Positions 1-11,221 are shown, counted from the stretch's first letter. The stretch: DNA of 64,000 nucleotides from Bidens hawaiensis (GCA_021521415.1 JAIQDT010005463.1:160520-224519), one strand, 5' to 3'. Numbers and translations are program-made. The notes: generated from the letters alone by a model not told the origin.

Positions 1-1918
1 CACGTGGTTTTTGAGTGAAAACTCAAGTGTAGAGTTTGTATATTCTTTCTTATTTTTATTTCTATTTTATTTTTCTTTTTCCTTGAGTCACTAACGTAGT
101 TTTTTGTAGTTTTTATTTGTTTTTAAGTTTTGGAAGTTTTGAAGGAAGAGAGTGTGAGTGTGAAGATCCCCTTGAAGTCTAATGCAACATTCAAGTGTGA
201 GGATGGAGCAGCATGAGCCGTATACTTTTTATTTATCTATTTGTTGTTTTTATCCATATTTATTAGTTTGATTGGTTGGTCCGGTTCCATACTTTGAATG
301 ATTAATATCTATCAAGTTGATAAGATGAATTAGATATTGTTTGTATTGTTGCCACTTCCATTCGTATATGAGAGAATGAGATACTGGTTGTGGAGCACGT
401 TCGGAGATGGAGGGCATTTATGGAAGAAGACTTTAGCGCCATATTTCACTCGCATACTACCAGCTAAGTCTTTTCCTTTTTACTTTGTTTTTATATTTTT
501 AGTTTTTAAATTTTAGTTTTGTTTTCTTCTTATTTATTTTTGTATTTTTAGGTTTTGTTTGTTTTTAAAATTTTGAGTTGTGTTTCCGTCCCTGCATTGA
601 GGACAATGCAAATTTTAAGTGTGGGAATAGGAACATATGTCTTTAACTTGTTTTGTCATCTTTATTTATAATTAAAAAAAAAGTTTTGAAAAATGTCCCT
701 TGATTTTGTTTCTTTTTGCGTATAAATGGGAGATGAGGATACTTATCGGGAATCGGTTTTTCAAACTAATAATAATAAGATATAATTAAAGAACACGCAC
801 TTAACTTGGGATGTGTCGGTAGGCTCAGCCTTGAGAATAAAGGGCGGTTTGATAGTTGGTTTTTAACGATAAATATGATTTTTAGTGGGAAACATGTTGA
901 GTCTGTATAAAATACGAGATGAAAAGTCTGCCATACGCAAGCCACATTTTTAGTTTGATTGTAGAAAATTATAAATTTTATAGAAATATGAATACGTTAT
1001 CATACGATGCTGGGTAGGTTTAAACGTTAAAGTGTACCATGTAGCCGGTGATATATACTTAAAACATGCACTTCTAGCTTTATTGGTTAACACTTCATAT
1101 CCGTATGGTTTTATGGCCTTAAATCCTGTATTGATGGGATGCCTCGGGTTCGGAAACCGCAGGTCTTTTTATGGTTGTTCATCTGGGTATCTTCGGATAT
1201 TTAAGCAAATAAAAGCTTTTAAGCATAAACCTGCAGTTTGCTGCAATCATTACACTCACTTACATCAATTACAATAAAGTAAAATCTTGATGATCTAGTG
1301 ATCATCCCGCTGTTAGTCATACGTGGTCCTCTTACTTGCGTCCCATACCATTAAGAACAGGATCAACTAGAGACACGACGTATGTAAGCCGACAGATGGA
1401 AACTTGTAAAATCACGTGTGGTAATGGGTCCGGGGTATTGCTTGATAACGGGGTTATGTCATGTAGTAGGGAACACTTGCTAGTTAGTTGAATAATTGAA
1501 CCTTAATCATATCTAATGGCTGCTTGGTATACTTTGATGTTTAAATTTAGGTGGATAAACAATATCCTTGATCGTCTTAGCTGTTCATGAAAAATGTGCA
1601 AGAATGTTTTAATCTGCTATTATAAGGTTTAAGTCAAGTTGGGGTGGTTTGATCCGGTAAAATCTAAAATATAAAGCGGGTCTTGACTGTGGGTTCCACT
1701 AGATTATATACTTAATAATAATAATAATAGTTGGATCTTACTTGTCCCGGTAAAGACAAAGGCATGGTTTAAGTGGACAACAATATCGGTGATCGCAGTT
1801 TTTGCGTTGTTCTAAACTTTAAGATAATCTATATGTTTGTTAGACTGTATTTCTCCGATTCTGATCAGGTTGCAATGAGACTTTTTCAGGGACGAAAAAA
1901 GGTTAAGTGTGGGATATT
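1..1918 (+). mobile_element. 3' internal region of LTR retrotransposon A (Athila-like), truncated by the window edge
   Basis: This is the non-coding part between the end of pol and the 3' LTR. It carries the phrase around 596-630 where a short inverted repeat (TTGAGGACAATGCAA) runs into TTTAAGTGTGGG. The same phrase is found in reverse at about 54510-54545 inside the complete element at 51807-59485, and similarity between the two continues to the LTR. Short open frames such as 1032-1277 show no family resemblance and are not annotated. The 5' part of the element lies outside the window. Family assignment rests on kinship with the 51807-59485 element, which has an Athila-type gag-protease. Confidence 0.75.
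1891..1918 (+). promoter_or_regulatory. polypurine tract of element A
   Basis: A purine-rich run (GACGAAAAAA, then AAGTGTGGGATATT) lies immediately upstream of the TGATAT start of the 3' LTR, where plus-strand DNA synthesis is primed. The matching tract of the related minus-strand element is at 53348-53376. Confidence 0.6.
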
Positions 1919-3525
1919 TGATATAACGTTTAATATATGTTAATCCCGTGTACATTTTATTTAATATTTTATTAATTTAGTTCGGTTTCTCGTAAGATTT
2001 GTATACTACTAACATGGTTTTATGTTTTAGGTTTCGGGTTTTAATTCCGGTGAAAAGAGGGCGAAAAACGAGCAAAAACAAGCCGAACAGGACCAGACCA
2101 GGAGAAGAACCGGACCGGCTAGGCCAGCCGGCCCCCTAGCACCAGAGCGCCGCGCGACGGGGAGGAGGGAGCCCGCCGCGTGGCGCGGCGACCTTAGAAT
2201 CCAGAACTTTCAATTGCTTAACCGTCTTAACATATTTTTGGACACCTGTTGCCTATATAAAGACCCCTAAACTCACCCTTAAGCATACCTTAATCTTCCA
2301 TCCGAATTTGGTGAGTCTGAGGAGTCCGAGACGATTTTCCGGCAGCTTTGGATTCGAATAATCAGCTGGTGTTGCGCATATTAGTTGAAGACGAAGAACA
2401 CGGGTTTTATCTTTTGTTTCTTTTGTTTTTGTTATTTTAAACGCCATGAATTCTTATTTGTTTGTTTTGCTTAAACCTAAGATGCTAGGCTAAATTGCAT
2501 GAACTGTCTAGGCTTATGATGAACCTACTTTGATGTTTTGATTTGACTTTGGGATTGTTTATCGATATGGTTTTTATGGTTTAGTAAAAGATTTATCTAT
2601 AATTAATTGATGCATATGGATACTTAGGATTGTTTGATGCGTTTTATTCCATAGTTTTTCCTTGAGTATTGTTTGTCATATGATAGGATTGCTATTAGGT
2701 CAATTACTTTGTATTCTTGATTATTTTATAATTTGATTTCGCGATAAGATCATAGGAATAATATTGTCGAATAAACCTAAGTGTGCTGCTAACCTAAAAT
2801 CTGTAAAGTGCTAGGTTATTGATAAGTCTTTACTATTTAATCTTGCTAGATTTAGTTTTTCGTAAGGAGTCCGTCTAGGGTTGATTATTTATTATTGTTT
2901 ATCAAATCAATTAAGTATAGTAAATTACCTTTGATTTCCGCGCTGTAAGGTAGGATTTCGTATAAAGGAAATTAATTATAAACAATTGGGTGACCGTAAT
3001 CAAACTTGATTTTAATACTGGTGTGCGTTAAAAGTTGTTAGAAATCCATAGGTTTCTCTTGAGAAGGGTCAGGGGTCCTGTTCGGGGTTTCTTATAAGTG
3101 TCTATTTTACGATCCCAGTCCATAACTAAATATTTTCCCGAGTCAATTCATTACTGAAATTTAGGGGAGTCTAGCCTAGGTAGTTTTTTCATCATCATCT
3201 TATTTTCACAACAAACTTTGCTTTTGTTTAAATTACTTGTTTTCTTAATTAGTTTTTAATTATAGTATTAAATTATTATTTTAAATTAAAATCCCACAAA
3301 AAATATAATTAATAAGTCGTGTTTTGTAGTCGAGTCTAATTAGCTAATAAACGTAATTTAAAGAGTCTAGTGGGTTCGATATCCGGACTTACTTAACTTT
3401 ACTAGAGTCGATCGGTTTACTTTCCGGTTAGTAGTTTAGTCGAGTTTTAGAGAGTCTAGAGTATTACTTAGTGCTTATTTTTAGTTAATTTAGTTAATAA
3501 ATATTAAACTACTTCAAATACATCA
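1919..3525 (+). repeat. 3' LTR of element A
   Basis: It starts TGATATAAC and ends ACATCA, 1,607 bp. Blocks across its length match the LTRs at 51807-53347 and 57933-59485 in opposite orientation, for example the CTAAGTGTGCTGCTAACC stretch near 2778 and the GGTTCGATATCCGGACTTAC stretch near 3372. It therefore belongs to the same family. The sequence abruptly becomes the gag region of element B at 3526, which places the insertion point of A inside B. Confidence 0.8.
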
Positions 3526-3744
3526 CTTATCCCTCAACTCGAACTGTTTCTGTGTTTCCTTCTGATTATCAGTCACGATTTTCAACAACGCATCCAACTT
3601 TGAATGTACCGACTCGTCTGAATTTCTTGAACTACCCTTCTGCTGGTCCTGATTCTGATTACCTGATGAACTGTTACCCCGGTAACCATCTCTGTTATAT
3701 CCTCGATTGTTACTCTGACTATTCGAACCCTGGTGGTAGCTGTT

Positions 3745-5432
3745 CTACTGTCGGTTCTGACTGGACCCCTGAAAGTTTGGGTTCGACTGACTCGACGCGT
3801 TCCCGTATCTGAAATTCGGGTGATTCCTTAGGCCCAGGTGAGAGGTGTTAGAATTAAATCCTTGGCCCTTGGAATCCCTGTACGCATAATTGACTTCCTC
3901 CTTGTCGGGATACTCGTCCTCATCAAACCCGGGGCAATCTTCGACCTTATGCCCCAACTCACCACAATCTGAACAAACCGAGAATTTCACCCCAACTTTA
4001 CCAACCTCTTTCTTTTTCTCTCGTCTATAACCCGCGAGTTCTCTTTCCAACTCCGCAATTCTTTCTGACTCGCTCGAGGCTAATTTAACTGATTTGGTGA
4101 CCCCGTGTTTTCGTCTTCGTTCTGCAGCTGCCTCTGACTTGGAATCTTCACACATAAACTCCAAAAAATCCTAGTCATCCTCCTCGAGCTGATTCAACAA
4201 CTGCCCGTTACACGAAGCCTTCAAATGGTTTCTATCCTCATAAGTCAACCCATCAACGAAACACTTAACCAATTCCCACAACTCAATCTGATGGTGCGAG
4301 CACTTCCTAATCATTTCCTTATAACGAGTAAAGGCCTCATAAAACAACTCACCCAGTAACTGTGAAAAATGTCGAATCTCAATTCGGGCTTCGTTGGTCT
4401 TCGAACGTGAATAATACTCGTTAAGGAAAACATGCTGCATCTCACCCCCGTTCTCAATACTATGCATTGGTAGCGAGTTGAACCAGTGTTTAGCTTTGTC
4501 TTTTAGTGAAAATTTGAACAACCGCAACTAAACCTCATCCTGATTATATGTACCGTCACCGATAGACCCGCAAATAGCTGAAAAATCTGACAAGTGTGAA
4601 TACGGGTCTTCAGATCCTAGTCTGTGAAATTGAGGAACTATATTAATGTAGGACGGACGGGATTTGAATGTCGGTTGTCCCGGTACGTGAACCTGTTGGA
4701 TAATCGGTGAGGCACCATCTGAAATAGCCAGTTTGAACCGACTGTTAACACCCTGAACCGGGGCCCCGTAATTTCTTCGTCTGCCCCGTGGATTTTCAAA
4801 ACCTCCCCTATTAACTGGAATTCCCTGTCTTCTTTCTGCCCGAAATCTCCCTATTCCAAATATACCCCCGCGTCGGTTTATCGGACCTCCACCCCTCCAA
4901 TTACCGCTTCCTCAACTCCATCTTCATAACCAACATCCTCTTCATTAACCGGCTTGAACCCGTCATTCTGTCGGACTCTCAAGTTACCCTCGTTACTACC
5001 ATCATGTCCCTGATCTGACTCGTGATCCCCCTCGTCTTCGTTTTCAGTGTGAATAGTGACATGATCGAAATCCCTATTGATTGGTTGTCGACGTTGAGGG
5101 GTATTGTTTGGGGCTGATGGCCCGGGTCTGTCAGGGTTTCGGTTTCGGTTCTGGATTGCTGAATTTTGTGATTGTTGATTTGTGTTTATTGGTGGCAACT
5201 GGTCATTGTTTGGTGGGTTTTGGGTGTTAGGTGGCTTTTGTTCTGGTTGGAAAATATCGGGTTGTGGGTTTCGGTTCTGATCTTGATTCTGACCGTTCAT
5301 TTTTGATTCTCTATTCTGGGCTTGGTTATGCCGAGCTACACGTTCAATCTCTAGCTCGTAAATCAATGGGGAATTTCTCCCTGAATGGCAGGTGTGCATA
5401 AACCTGTTACCTGCACAATTAACACACCCCAC
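3745..5432 (-). pseudogene. decayed gag of element B
   Basis: Gag forms the RNA-packaging particle of LTR retrotransposons. Three minus-strand pieces lie in order: 5432-4878 (a hydrophilic Asn/Gln/Pro-rich N-terminal part); 4527-4171, containing the retrotransposon gag core with LKDKAKHWFNSLP and a conserved C-x-x-H-x(4)-W pattern near its end; and 4164-3745, containing a CCHC zinc knuckle (CSDCGELGHKVEDC) followed by a Ser/Gln/Asn-rich tail. In-frame stops separate the pieces, for example just after LLNQLEEDD near 4171. The joining segment 4877-4528 reads as gag only with interruptions, so no functional protein is expected. The true initiation codon is not evident. Confidence 0.75.
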
Positions 5433-5529
5433 GTAAAATGGGAAATAAAATAAACTAAGCTAAAAATAAAAATAACAACTAAATTAACCAAAGAAATCAA
5501 TTAATCACAAAAACACTAAGTGCACTAAC

Positions 5530-5547
5530 TCCCCGGCAAAGGTGTCA
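5530..5547 (-). promoter_or_regulatory. primer binding site of element B (tRNA-Asp-like)
   Basis: On the minus strand the site reads TGACACCTTTGCCGGGGA. It sits directly inside the 5' LTR and resembles the complement of the plant tRNA-Asp 3' end with a few mismatches. Position and partial match support the call. Confidence 0.5.
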
Positions 5548-5550
5548 TTT

Positions 5551-6677
5551 TGATGCTAGATTGTCGCCATCTAGTCAAAAACAAGTAAATTAGTGTTCCT
5601 AATCACCTAAGCAAGCTAGGGTAAGTAAGGTGTCGAACCACGAGGAGTATGTGGTCAGTGTGTGGTGAAATTGATTCCTAATATTATGAAGTAGTTCCAT
5701 TAAATGTGCTGATCACACTAGCAAATGATTTGGGTTTTATAATAAACAAACAAGTAATCAAATATTCAATCAATTAAACAAGCAAATCACACCCGGGAAT
5801 TCAGGTAAGTAAACTAACAGCAATCTCATGCAACTTAATAGATTAACAATCTTGTGTCAACTACAGACTGACTAACCGGTTAAACCTTAGGCATCCACAA
5901 TCGCTAACACACGACACTGGTTATTAAACAGTCCCTGCCAGTGTGACTCAACTAAGGGCAAACATATGCTTTCTCACAATCAACTGGTAAAAACAATCCT
6001 ACGAGCAATTATTATAGCAACCGACAATCGTTCTGATCAACAAAAACCTAAACCGACTGAATGCATGGACAAAATAAATATCAATACTCATAGATTAACA
6101 TCAAGAAAATTATAATTAGTTGTTCTAGTACATGAGAAATAAACTGAAAGATTACGAACTATACATCCCGGGCATGATTAAAAGGATCTAGCCGCGCCTT
6201 GGCATCTCTCGGGCTTCGAACGGATGATATGGAGCATGTATAAGCCTTTGAGATGAATGGGAATGATTATTCTCCTCCTTGCAGCTCTAGAAACTGCTTA
6301 GAAACTAAATGGGGGCATCTAGGATCGTCAAAACATGATATAAAAACTAACCCGAACTTTCCCGACTGTGGGGACCATTGCGTAGTGCAATGGTCTCCTC
6401 CTCTGGTCTATCGCGTAGCCGGTGGACCAAAAGTCAACGGAATTTATATTAAAGGGCATCGCGTAGCGAGATGCCCTGCCTTCAACACCCATCGCGTAGT
6501 GCGATGGGCGGCTTCACTCAGCAGCTCAATTTTGTGTCTCGATTCGCGTGCTGGACATCCCGGGTCTTCATCCCGTGCTCGTACAGGTCCAAATTAAGCG
6601 CGTTAAGTACATGTGACATGAAATACAATAAACACGTATGAAGTACCTGTGACATGATATACAATAAACACGTATCA
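5551..6677 (-). repeat. 5' LTR of element B
   Basis: On the minus strand it begins TGATACGTGTTTATTG and ends CTAGCATCA, giving TGAT...ATCA termini and 1,127 bp. Near its minus-strand start is a local duplication: the phrase around ACAATAAACACGTAT occurs twice, at about 6627 and 6661. Internal words of the form TCGCGTAG recur at 6378-6505. No second LTR is present to confirm the ends. Confidence 0.6.
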
Positions 6678-7084
6678 TTTATTAGGGTTGGAATGCCCTT
6701 GAAGAACCTTATTTGTCACACAGAAGAGTTATAAGTAGGCCTATTTGTTACCTTATCAAGAGTTACAAGCAGACATGGACTAAAGATTTTGATTTTTGAT
6801 AAACAGTGTATATCGACCAATACAATCACAAATGTAGTATACAATGAGGGTTTTACTTATTTGCAACATATTTGTGTAATCTTAGTTATGTAATTTCTAT
6901 TATTTTAATGTAAATTGTAATTTTATTAACATTATGTGATCATTTTTGTTGATCGTATTTCACTTAATAGTTAAAATTTAAAATTTTTATCAATTAACCG
7001 ATGTAATACACAGATCTCAAACTAGTTTGATAAATAAAGATGTACACTTTATGTTACATATTAATGCACTATTTCTATAAAATG

Positions 7085-7204
7085 GTAGGAAAGAAATTTA
7101 TGTTAATCTTTGGATGAAAGAAATACGCTAAGTCTATTATTGATGTAGGAAAGAAATTTATGGTAATCTTTGGATGGATGAAATACGCTAAGTCTATTAT
7201 TGAT
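7085..7204 (+). repeat. two-copy tandem repeat, 60-bp unit
   Basis: Positions 7085-7144 and 7145-7204 align without gaps. They differ at only a few bases (TTATGTTAATC versus TTATGGTAATC, and GATGAAAG versus GATGGATG), so this is a recent duplication. Confidence 0.9.
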
Positions 7205-7544
7205 GTTGAAAATTTTGATAAGCAAACACTTGAATTTTAATACCCTGAATTTAGTTTTAATTAGTATTATTTAAGGATATCCATTATTATTTGAATCAAA
7301 TTCGAAAAATATACGATTGGATTCGAATAACGAATAAGAAGTTTTATTTTCCTAAGAAAGATAGGAAGGAGGGTATTTTAGTCTAATACTTTAATATCAA
7401 AACCCACTTACTCTAATCTCAAAACCCACTTATATAAAACCCAATTACATCTTCACTCATCTCCTACAACCACCACCCCTCCACCGCCCACCGCCACCAC
7501 AACCGTCACCCACCGCCACCACCTCGCCGGAAAAGTCCGGAAAA

Positions 7545-7870
7545 ACACAATGGAAAAAAACACAATGAAAAAAAAAACACAATAAAAAACACGATTGTAT
7601 GACACAATGTAAAAAATACAATGGAAAAAACACAATGAAAAAAAAACACATTGAAAAATACTATTGTATAACACAATTTGGTAAAACATAATTTGTAAAA
7701 AACCCACTAATTTTTTTTAAATTTTATATTACGATATGATACTCATATGAAAGATAAAAAGACACTCGTTATTATGGTGAATTTGTTTTTCAATAAAAAC
7801 GTAGTAAAAAAAGTTATGAACGTTTTAAAATGATGAGAGAATTTGGCATGTGCCTTGCATGTGGAGAGAG
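7545..7870 (+). repeat. dispersed repeat with reiterated ACACAATG words, copy 1
   Basis: A run of ACACAATG-like words separated by A-runs (7547-7690) is followed by a conserved module: ACCCACTAATTTTTT, ATGATACTCATAT, then CGTTATTATGGTGA and a GTTTTAAAATGATG tail. The same order recurs at 39780-40420, and reversed at about 38340-38620. Class unknown. Confidence 0.6.
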
Positions 7871-8886
7871 AAAGTAAACAAATGTGTTATTCCTTTTATG
7901 CCCTCCTCCTTCTTTCACACTTGATTTCCCCTTAAACTAATCTCAACCCTCCATATTCAAAAACAATGAACAAGATTACTTCTTATCCTTCCTACCAAAA
8001 CAATACTTTCTATTATAACCTAACCCTCAAACATAATTCAAGTTTCTAAATTTCGAATTCAGTTTTCAAATATAATTCAAACAAAGGGAGTTTTAAGCAT
8101 ACCCAAATAACTTAAATTCAAATAAAATGATGTATGTATGATGACGTAAGATTACTTACCATGTACATGCGCACACCGGATTACAAGAAGAAATAAATAA
8201 AAACGGTTATAAAAGGAAACAACCACATAAGTGACGTGGAAAAGGCAAAGAGAATGAAAAGGTTCTTCCACTATTAGAAGAAGAGGGTTCCAATCAAGCT
8301 GTTAAGGGATGAATCCCTTAGTAATATTCCTTTACCTTGTATAATAAATATTTTTGTACCTTCATAGGATGGTCATGAGAATATGAGATGCAGCAGTTAT
8401 TTTGTAATACCTTTTATACTAAGCACAATAGTTCAATACACCATCATTTCTTGGCAACACACCTTGAGCTTCACTAGCTCTTGAATGTATTTTCTCTATA
8501 TTTTATTTTATTTTTTTGCATTTGTTTTACTAATTTGATTTATTCGAATAGACAACAACTCGAAACGAAATTCGAATAAGCTTATTTGAATTCAAGTTTA
8601 ATATTCAAGATTATAAATCCGAATAACCCAACTCAAACAATACGAATAAACCAAATTTAGTTTTTTTTTTTTATATAGAGGATGTTTGGAATCCCTAATT
8701 TTTTTTCCTTATAACTTATGATTAATTTAAAAAAATGAGAGAAAATATTGATAAATCACATGGTTGGGACTCCTTTTATAAATGATTTAAAAGGAGGTGA
8801 AAGTAAGGAATCCTAAACATTTTATTATATTGATTCAATAACTAATTTAGATGATATTTACAAAATCACGCTTCTAATCTAAACAA

Positions 8887-9107
8887 GACAGAATTACAAA
8901 TTTTGTCCTTTAAAAAAAGCCAAAAACCGGTTCGTGTCCTTTTCTAAGTTTCCTTGCAGGCGGTGTACTTTAAACTTTTTTTTTCTACACGTTATGTCCT
9001 TTACGCTAACTGGGTTAGAAAAACACAGTTAAATGCCCTCACGTGAGGCGCATGTGAGAGCATTTTTGTCTTTTCACCTGTACCTGCAACTCCTTCTTCT
9101 TCTTCAT
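8887..9107 (+). repeat. left terminal inverted repeat of the Pack-MULE
   Basis: It is the reverse complement of 9972-10192 with only a handful of differences, such as TTTTGTCC versus TTTCGTCC near the tip, and CCTTGCAGG versus TCTTGCAGG. Such similarity implies recent activity. Confidence 0.93.
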
Positions 9108-9230
9108 TTTGCAGATCTTAAGCTTCTGTTTCTGTATCTAGGGTTTCACTCAAAAACAACAGGTTTCATCCTGAGTCGTGTACCTCCACTTTCCTCTTTC
9201 ACCGGAAACCCACCACCACCACCACCAGCG

Positions 9231-9569
9231 ATGGACTTCCGCCACCACGCCCCCGGCGGATCTCCTTCCTCCTCTTCCACCTCCTCCTCCTCCTCCCAAA
9301 CCCACCACCGTAACGGCAACCACCAGATCCTCAACACCACTCTACTCTCCTCTTTAACCGCCTACAACGCCGTCTCTCTCTCCTTAACCTCCTCCGACCA
9401 CTCCGGCTCCGGCGACGACAACCTCTGCAACTGGCTCTACGACACCTTCCTCTCCTCGGACCCAGACCTCCGTATTGTCGTCCTGTCCTTCATCCCTTTA
9501 ATATCCGGCCTTTATTTATCCCGTATCCATTCAATTTCCCAAACCGTACCACCAATAACAACGAAGTGA
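9231..9569 (+). CDS. captured hyccin (FAM126)-like N-terminal fragment, 112 aa
   Basis: Hyccin is a scaffold of the plasma-membrane phosphatidylinositol 4-kinase complex, and plants have homologues. The fragment begins with a Ser/Pro-rich head, then reads TAYNAVSLSLTSSDHSGSGD, DNLCNWLYDTFLSSDPDLR, and a hydrophobic stretch ending GLYLSRI. From memory these resemble the start of plant hyccin proteins. ATG at 9231 (MDFRHH) is preferred to the in-frame upstream codon at 9033, because 9033-9107 lies in the Pack-MULE inverted repeat. The frame closes soon after SRI, whereas hyccin is several hundred residues long, so this is a truncated capture with at most a chimeric product. High-GC codons contrast with the AT-rich flanks. 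Identification is moderate; the capture context is strong. Confidence 0.6.
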   Translation: MDFRHHAPGGSPSSSSTSSSSSQTHHRNGNHQILNTTLLSSLTAYNAVSLSLTSSDHSGSGDDNLCNWLYDTFLSSDPDLRIVVLSFIPLISGLYLSRIHSISQTVPPITTK

Positions 9570-9639
9570 AAGTACAATAATACCCCCCAAAAGAATGCAC
9601 AGAGTAAGCCTAAGACACAGATTCTAGAGTGGTGTGATT

Positions 9640-9965
9640 TGTTAATCGTCTTTTCCATGTGATCGGATGATGGAGTCACCGGTGAACGGCGTCTCATCAG
9701 ATCAACAGATCACAAACATAATAATAAGAGTTAACGGAATTGAATCTATGTGAAGCTAAATTGGTGAAATTAGGGCACGGAATTGACGGAATGCAGGTGG
9801 ATCTCACAAGTCAAAATTAATCAGATCGAGTCAACGAGAGATTATGAGATGATGAAGTGAATGATGATACTTACAGGAGGATTTGATGGAGGCGATGAAT
9901 GTGAATATGATGATTGATTGATGACGAATTGGGGTTTATGCATATATATATATAATATGTAATTT
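9640..9965 (-). other. captured promoter/leader-like segment facing the hyccin fragment
   Basis: On the minus strand an AT-repeat TATA-like run (9945-9958) precedes CCCCAATTCGTCATC, then a leader ending ATCCTCCT followed by GTAAGT, a consensus splice donor at about 9873-9878. This is what the first non-coding exon of a gene looks like. No protein similarity is seen. It is inferred to be a second captured fragment in the opposite direction. Confidence 0.35.
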
Positions 9966-9971
9966 GAATGG

Positions 9972-10192
9972 ATGAAGGAGAAGAAGGAGTTGCAGGTACA
10001 GGTGAAAAGACAAAAATGCCCTCACATGCGCCTCACGTGAGGGCATTTAACTGTGTTTTTCTAACCCAGTTAGCGTAAAGGACATAACGTGTAGAAAAAA
10101 AAAGTTTAAAGTACACCGCCTGCAAGAAAACTTAGAAAAGGACACGAACCGGTTTTTGGCTTTTTTTAAAGGACGAAATTTGTAATTCTGTC
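9972..10192 (-). repeat. right terminal inverted repeat of the Pack-MULE
   Basis: Mirror of 8887-9107. The outer end reads ...GTAATTCTGTC immediately before the TCTAAACAA target duplication. Confidence 0.93.
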
Positions 10193-10299
10193 TCTAAACA
10201 ATCCCTTTTCATATAAACAACAAAATATCCTGATTTCTGAAAGGAAATGAAATGGTGTAGGGCTATTTTATTTATGGAGAGTCATTTGGCAGTCTAATC

Positions 10300-10421
10300 G
10301 CCGACTGTTACGCGCATTGCCTATATATGTATGCCGTCGTCGTCCCACGCTACTCATTTGGCAGTCATTTAACAGACTTCACTGCTGACGTTCGCTTGGC
10401 GTTCACGCTACTCAACACTCG
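10300..10421 (+). promoter_or_regulatory. putative promoter and first non-coding exon
   Basis: A TATA-like box (CTATATATG, 10321-10329) is followed by a relatively GC-rich leader ending CAACACTCG, then GTAAGA, a good splice donor, at 10422. The pyrimidine-rich sequence after it resembles the start of a long plant leader intron. It could be the 5' end of the MORC-like gene that starts to be recognisable at 18590, but 8 kb separate them and no connecting exon is proven. Confidence 0.35.
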
Positions 10422-10660
10422 GTAAGACATTCGTTCTACTATTTCATCTACTCTGTCTGTTTGATTGTATTTCGGTTCATCTTGTGCTCCTCTGATTTCT
10501 TACGCGCAATGCTCTTTAATTAATGCTGTTTAGTTCTGCTTTTTTTTTTGGAAGATTCCGTGCTTGCTTTTATTATTATTCTTAGATTTTGGAGAGAAAG
10601 GGGAAAATAGTGTTCGTATTTACGTTATCAAGGTCAAGCGATTTGCGGATAGCTAAAAGT

Positions 10661-11221
10661 TGGGGTTTAAACGACCTAGGGCGAGCTTGATGAGGTAGAG
10701 CTCCGTTCGTTTTGCTTTACGAGAGTTTGAGCTCGAGCTCAGGCTCCGCTCGTTGCGAGTTTTTTTTAACCTTGAGTTTGGCGTTTTTACAAACTTGAGC
10801 TCCGCTCTGGATCAGCTTCTTTATTATTTATTAATAATTTATATACTTTTTTAGCTATATTTTTGTGTCTTTTGAGGAAAACTTTAAGCAAGCCTAAGCT
10901 TGACTCGAGCTCGTGTAATACTTTAAACAAGCCAAAACACTGCTCGAGCTCGGTTGTGCAATGTGAAATTAATACTTGGAAATTTGAAAGAGGTAAAACA
11001 GAAAAATAGACAAGACTCGTTAAGGCTCGACGAGTTTAAACAAGCTTTTCATACAAGGCTCGAGTCCGAACTCGATAACGAGATGAGCTTTACTTGAGGC
11101 TCGTGCTTGACTCGAGTTCAAAAAATCTTAGCTCGAGCTCAAAAGTCTCAAGCTCGTTGCGAGGTTTTTATTGATTCGATGTCGAGTGGCTTGCGAGCAC
11201 CTTGAGTCGTTTGCATCTCTA
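10661..11221. mobile_element. hAT-type non-autonomous element, GCTCGAGCTC-rich
   Basis: The ends are imperfect inverted repeats (TGGGGTTTAAACGAC left; GTCGTTTGCATCTCTA right). The flanks CTAAAAGT (10653-10660) and CTACAAAT (11222-11229) match at 6 of 8 bases, as expected for an old 8-bp target duplication. The interior repeats the palindromic word GCTCGAGCTC and variants. No coding capacity. Confidence 0.5.

Larger units (their letters stand above)
3526..6677 (-). mobile_element. 5' part of gypsy-type LTR retrotransposon B, interrupted by element A
   Basis: Read on the minus strand, this is a 5' LTR (5551-6677), a tRNA-Asp-like primer binding site (5530-5547), a leader and a decayed gag. The rest of B (protease, pol, 3' LTR) is not in the window. 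It presumably lies beyond the left edge, on the other side of element A, which inserted at 3525/3526. The opposite orientation of A and the abrupt family switch support nesting. Confidence 0.7.
6678..8877. other. AT-rich intergenic DNA without a recognisable gene
   Basis: It contains a 60-bp tandem duplication (7085-7204), a CCACC/CCGCC-rich patch (7465-7530), an ACACAATG-rich dispersed repeat (7545-7870) and otherwise low-complexity AT sequence. Open frames here are short and biased, and are not believable as genes. Confidence 0.6.
8887..10192. mobile_element. Pack-MULE: Mutator-like element carrying gene fragments
   Basis: A complete 1,306-bp element with near-perfect 221-bp terminal inverted repeats (8887-9107 and 9972-10192) that start GACAGAATTACAAATTT. 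It is flanked by a perfect 9-bp direct repeat TCTAAACAA at 8878-8886 and 10193-10201. Nine-base target duplications with long inverted repeats are the signature of Mutator-like elements. No transposase is present, so it must be mobilised in trans. The interior holds a hyccin-like coding fragment (9231-9569) and, facing it, a promoter/leader-like segment (about 9640-9965). Both look captured. Confidence 0.92.

Noticed and set aside
1032..1277. 81-codon plus-strand frame in element A
   Set aside because: No homology. The corresponding region of the related element at 53377-55180 does not keep the frame.
7453..7707. Overlapping minus-strand frames with Phe/Cys/Val-rich products
   Set aside because: A by-product of ACACAATG words and A-runs read in reverse; two frames are open simultaneously and neither resembles a protein family.
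8887..10192. Foldback rRNA-like or CRISPR-like structure because of the long inverted repeats
   Set aside because: The 9-bp target duplication and the captured gene content fit a Mutator-like element fully; there are no spacers or repeats of CRISPR type.
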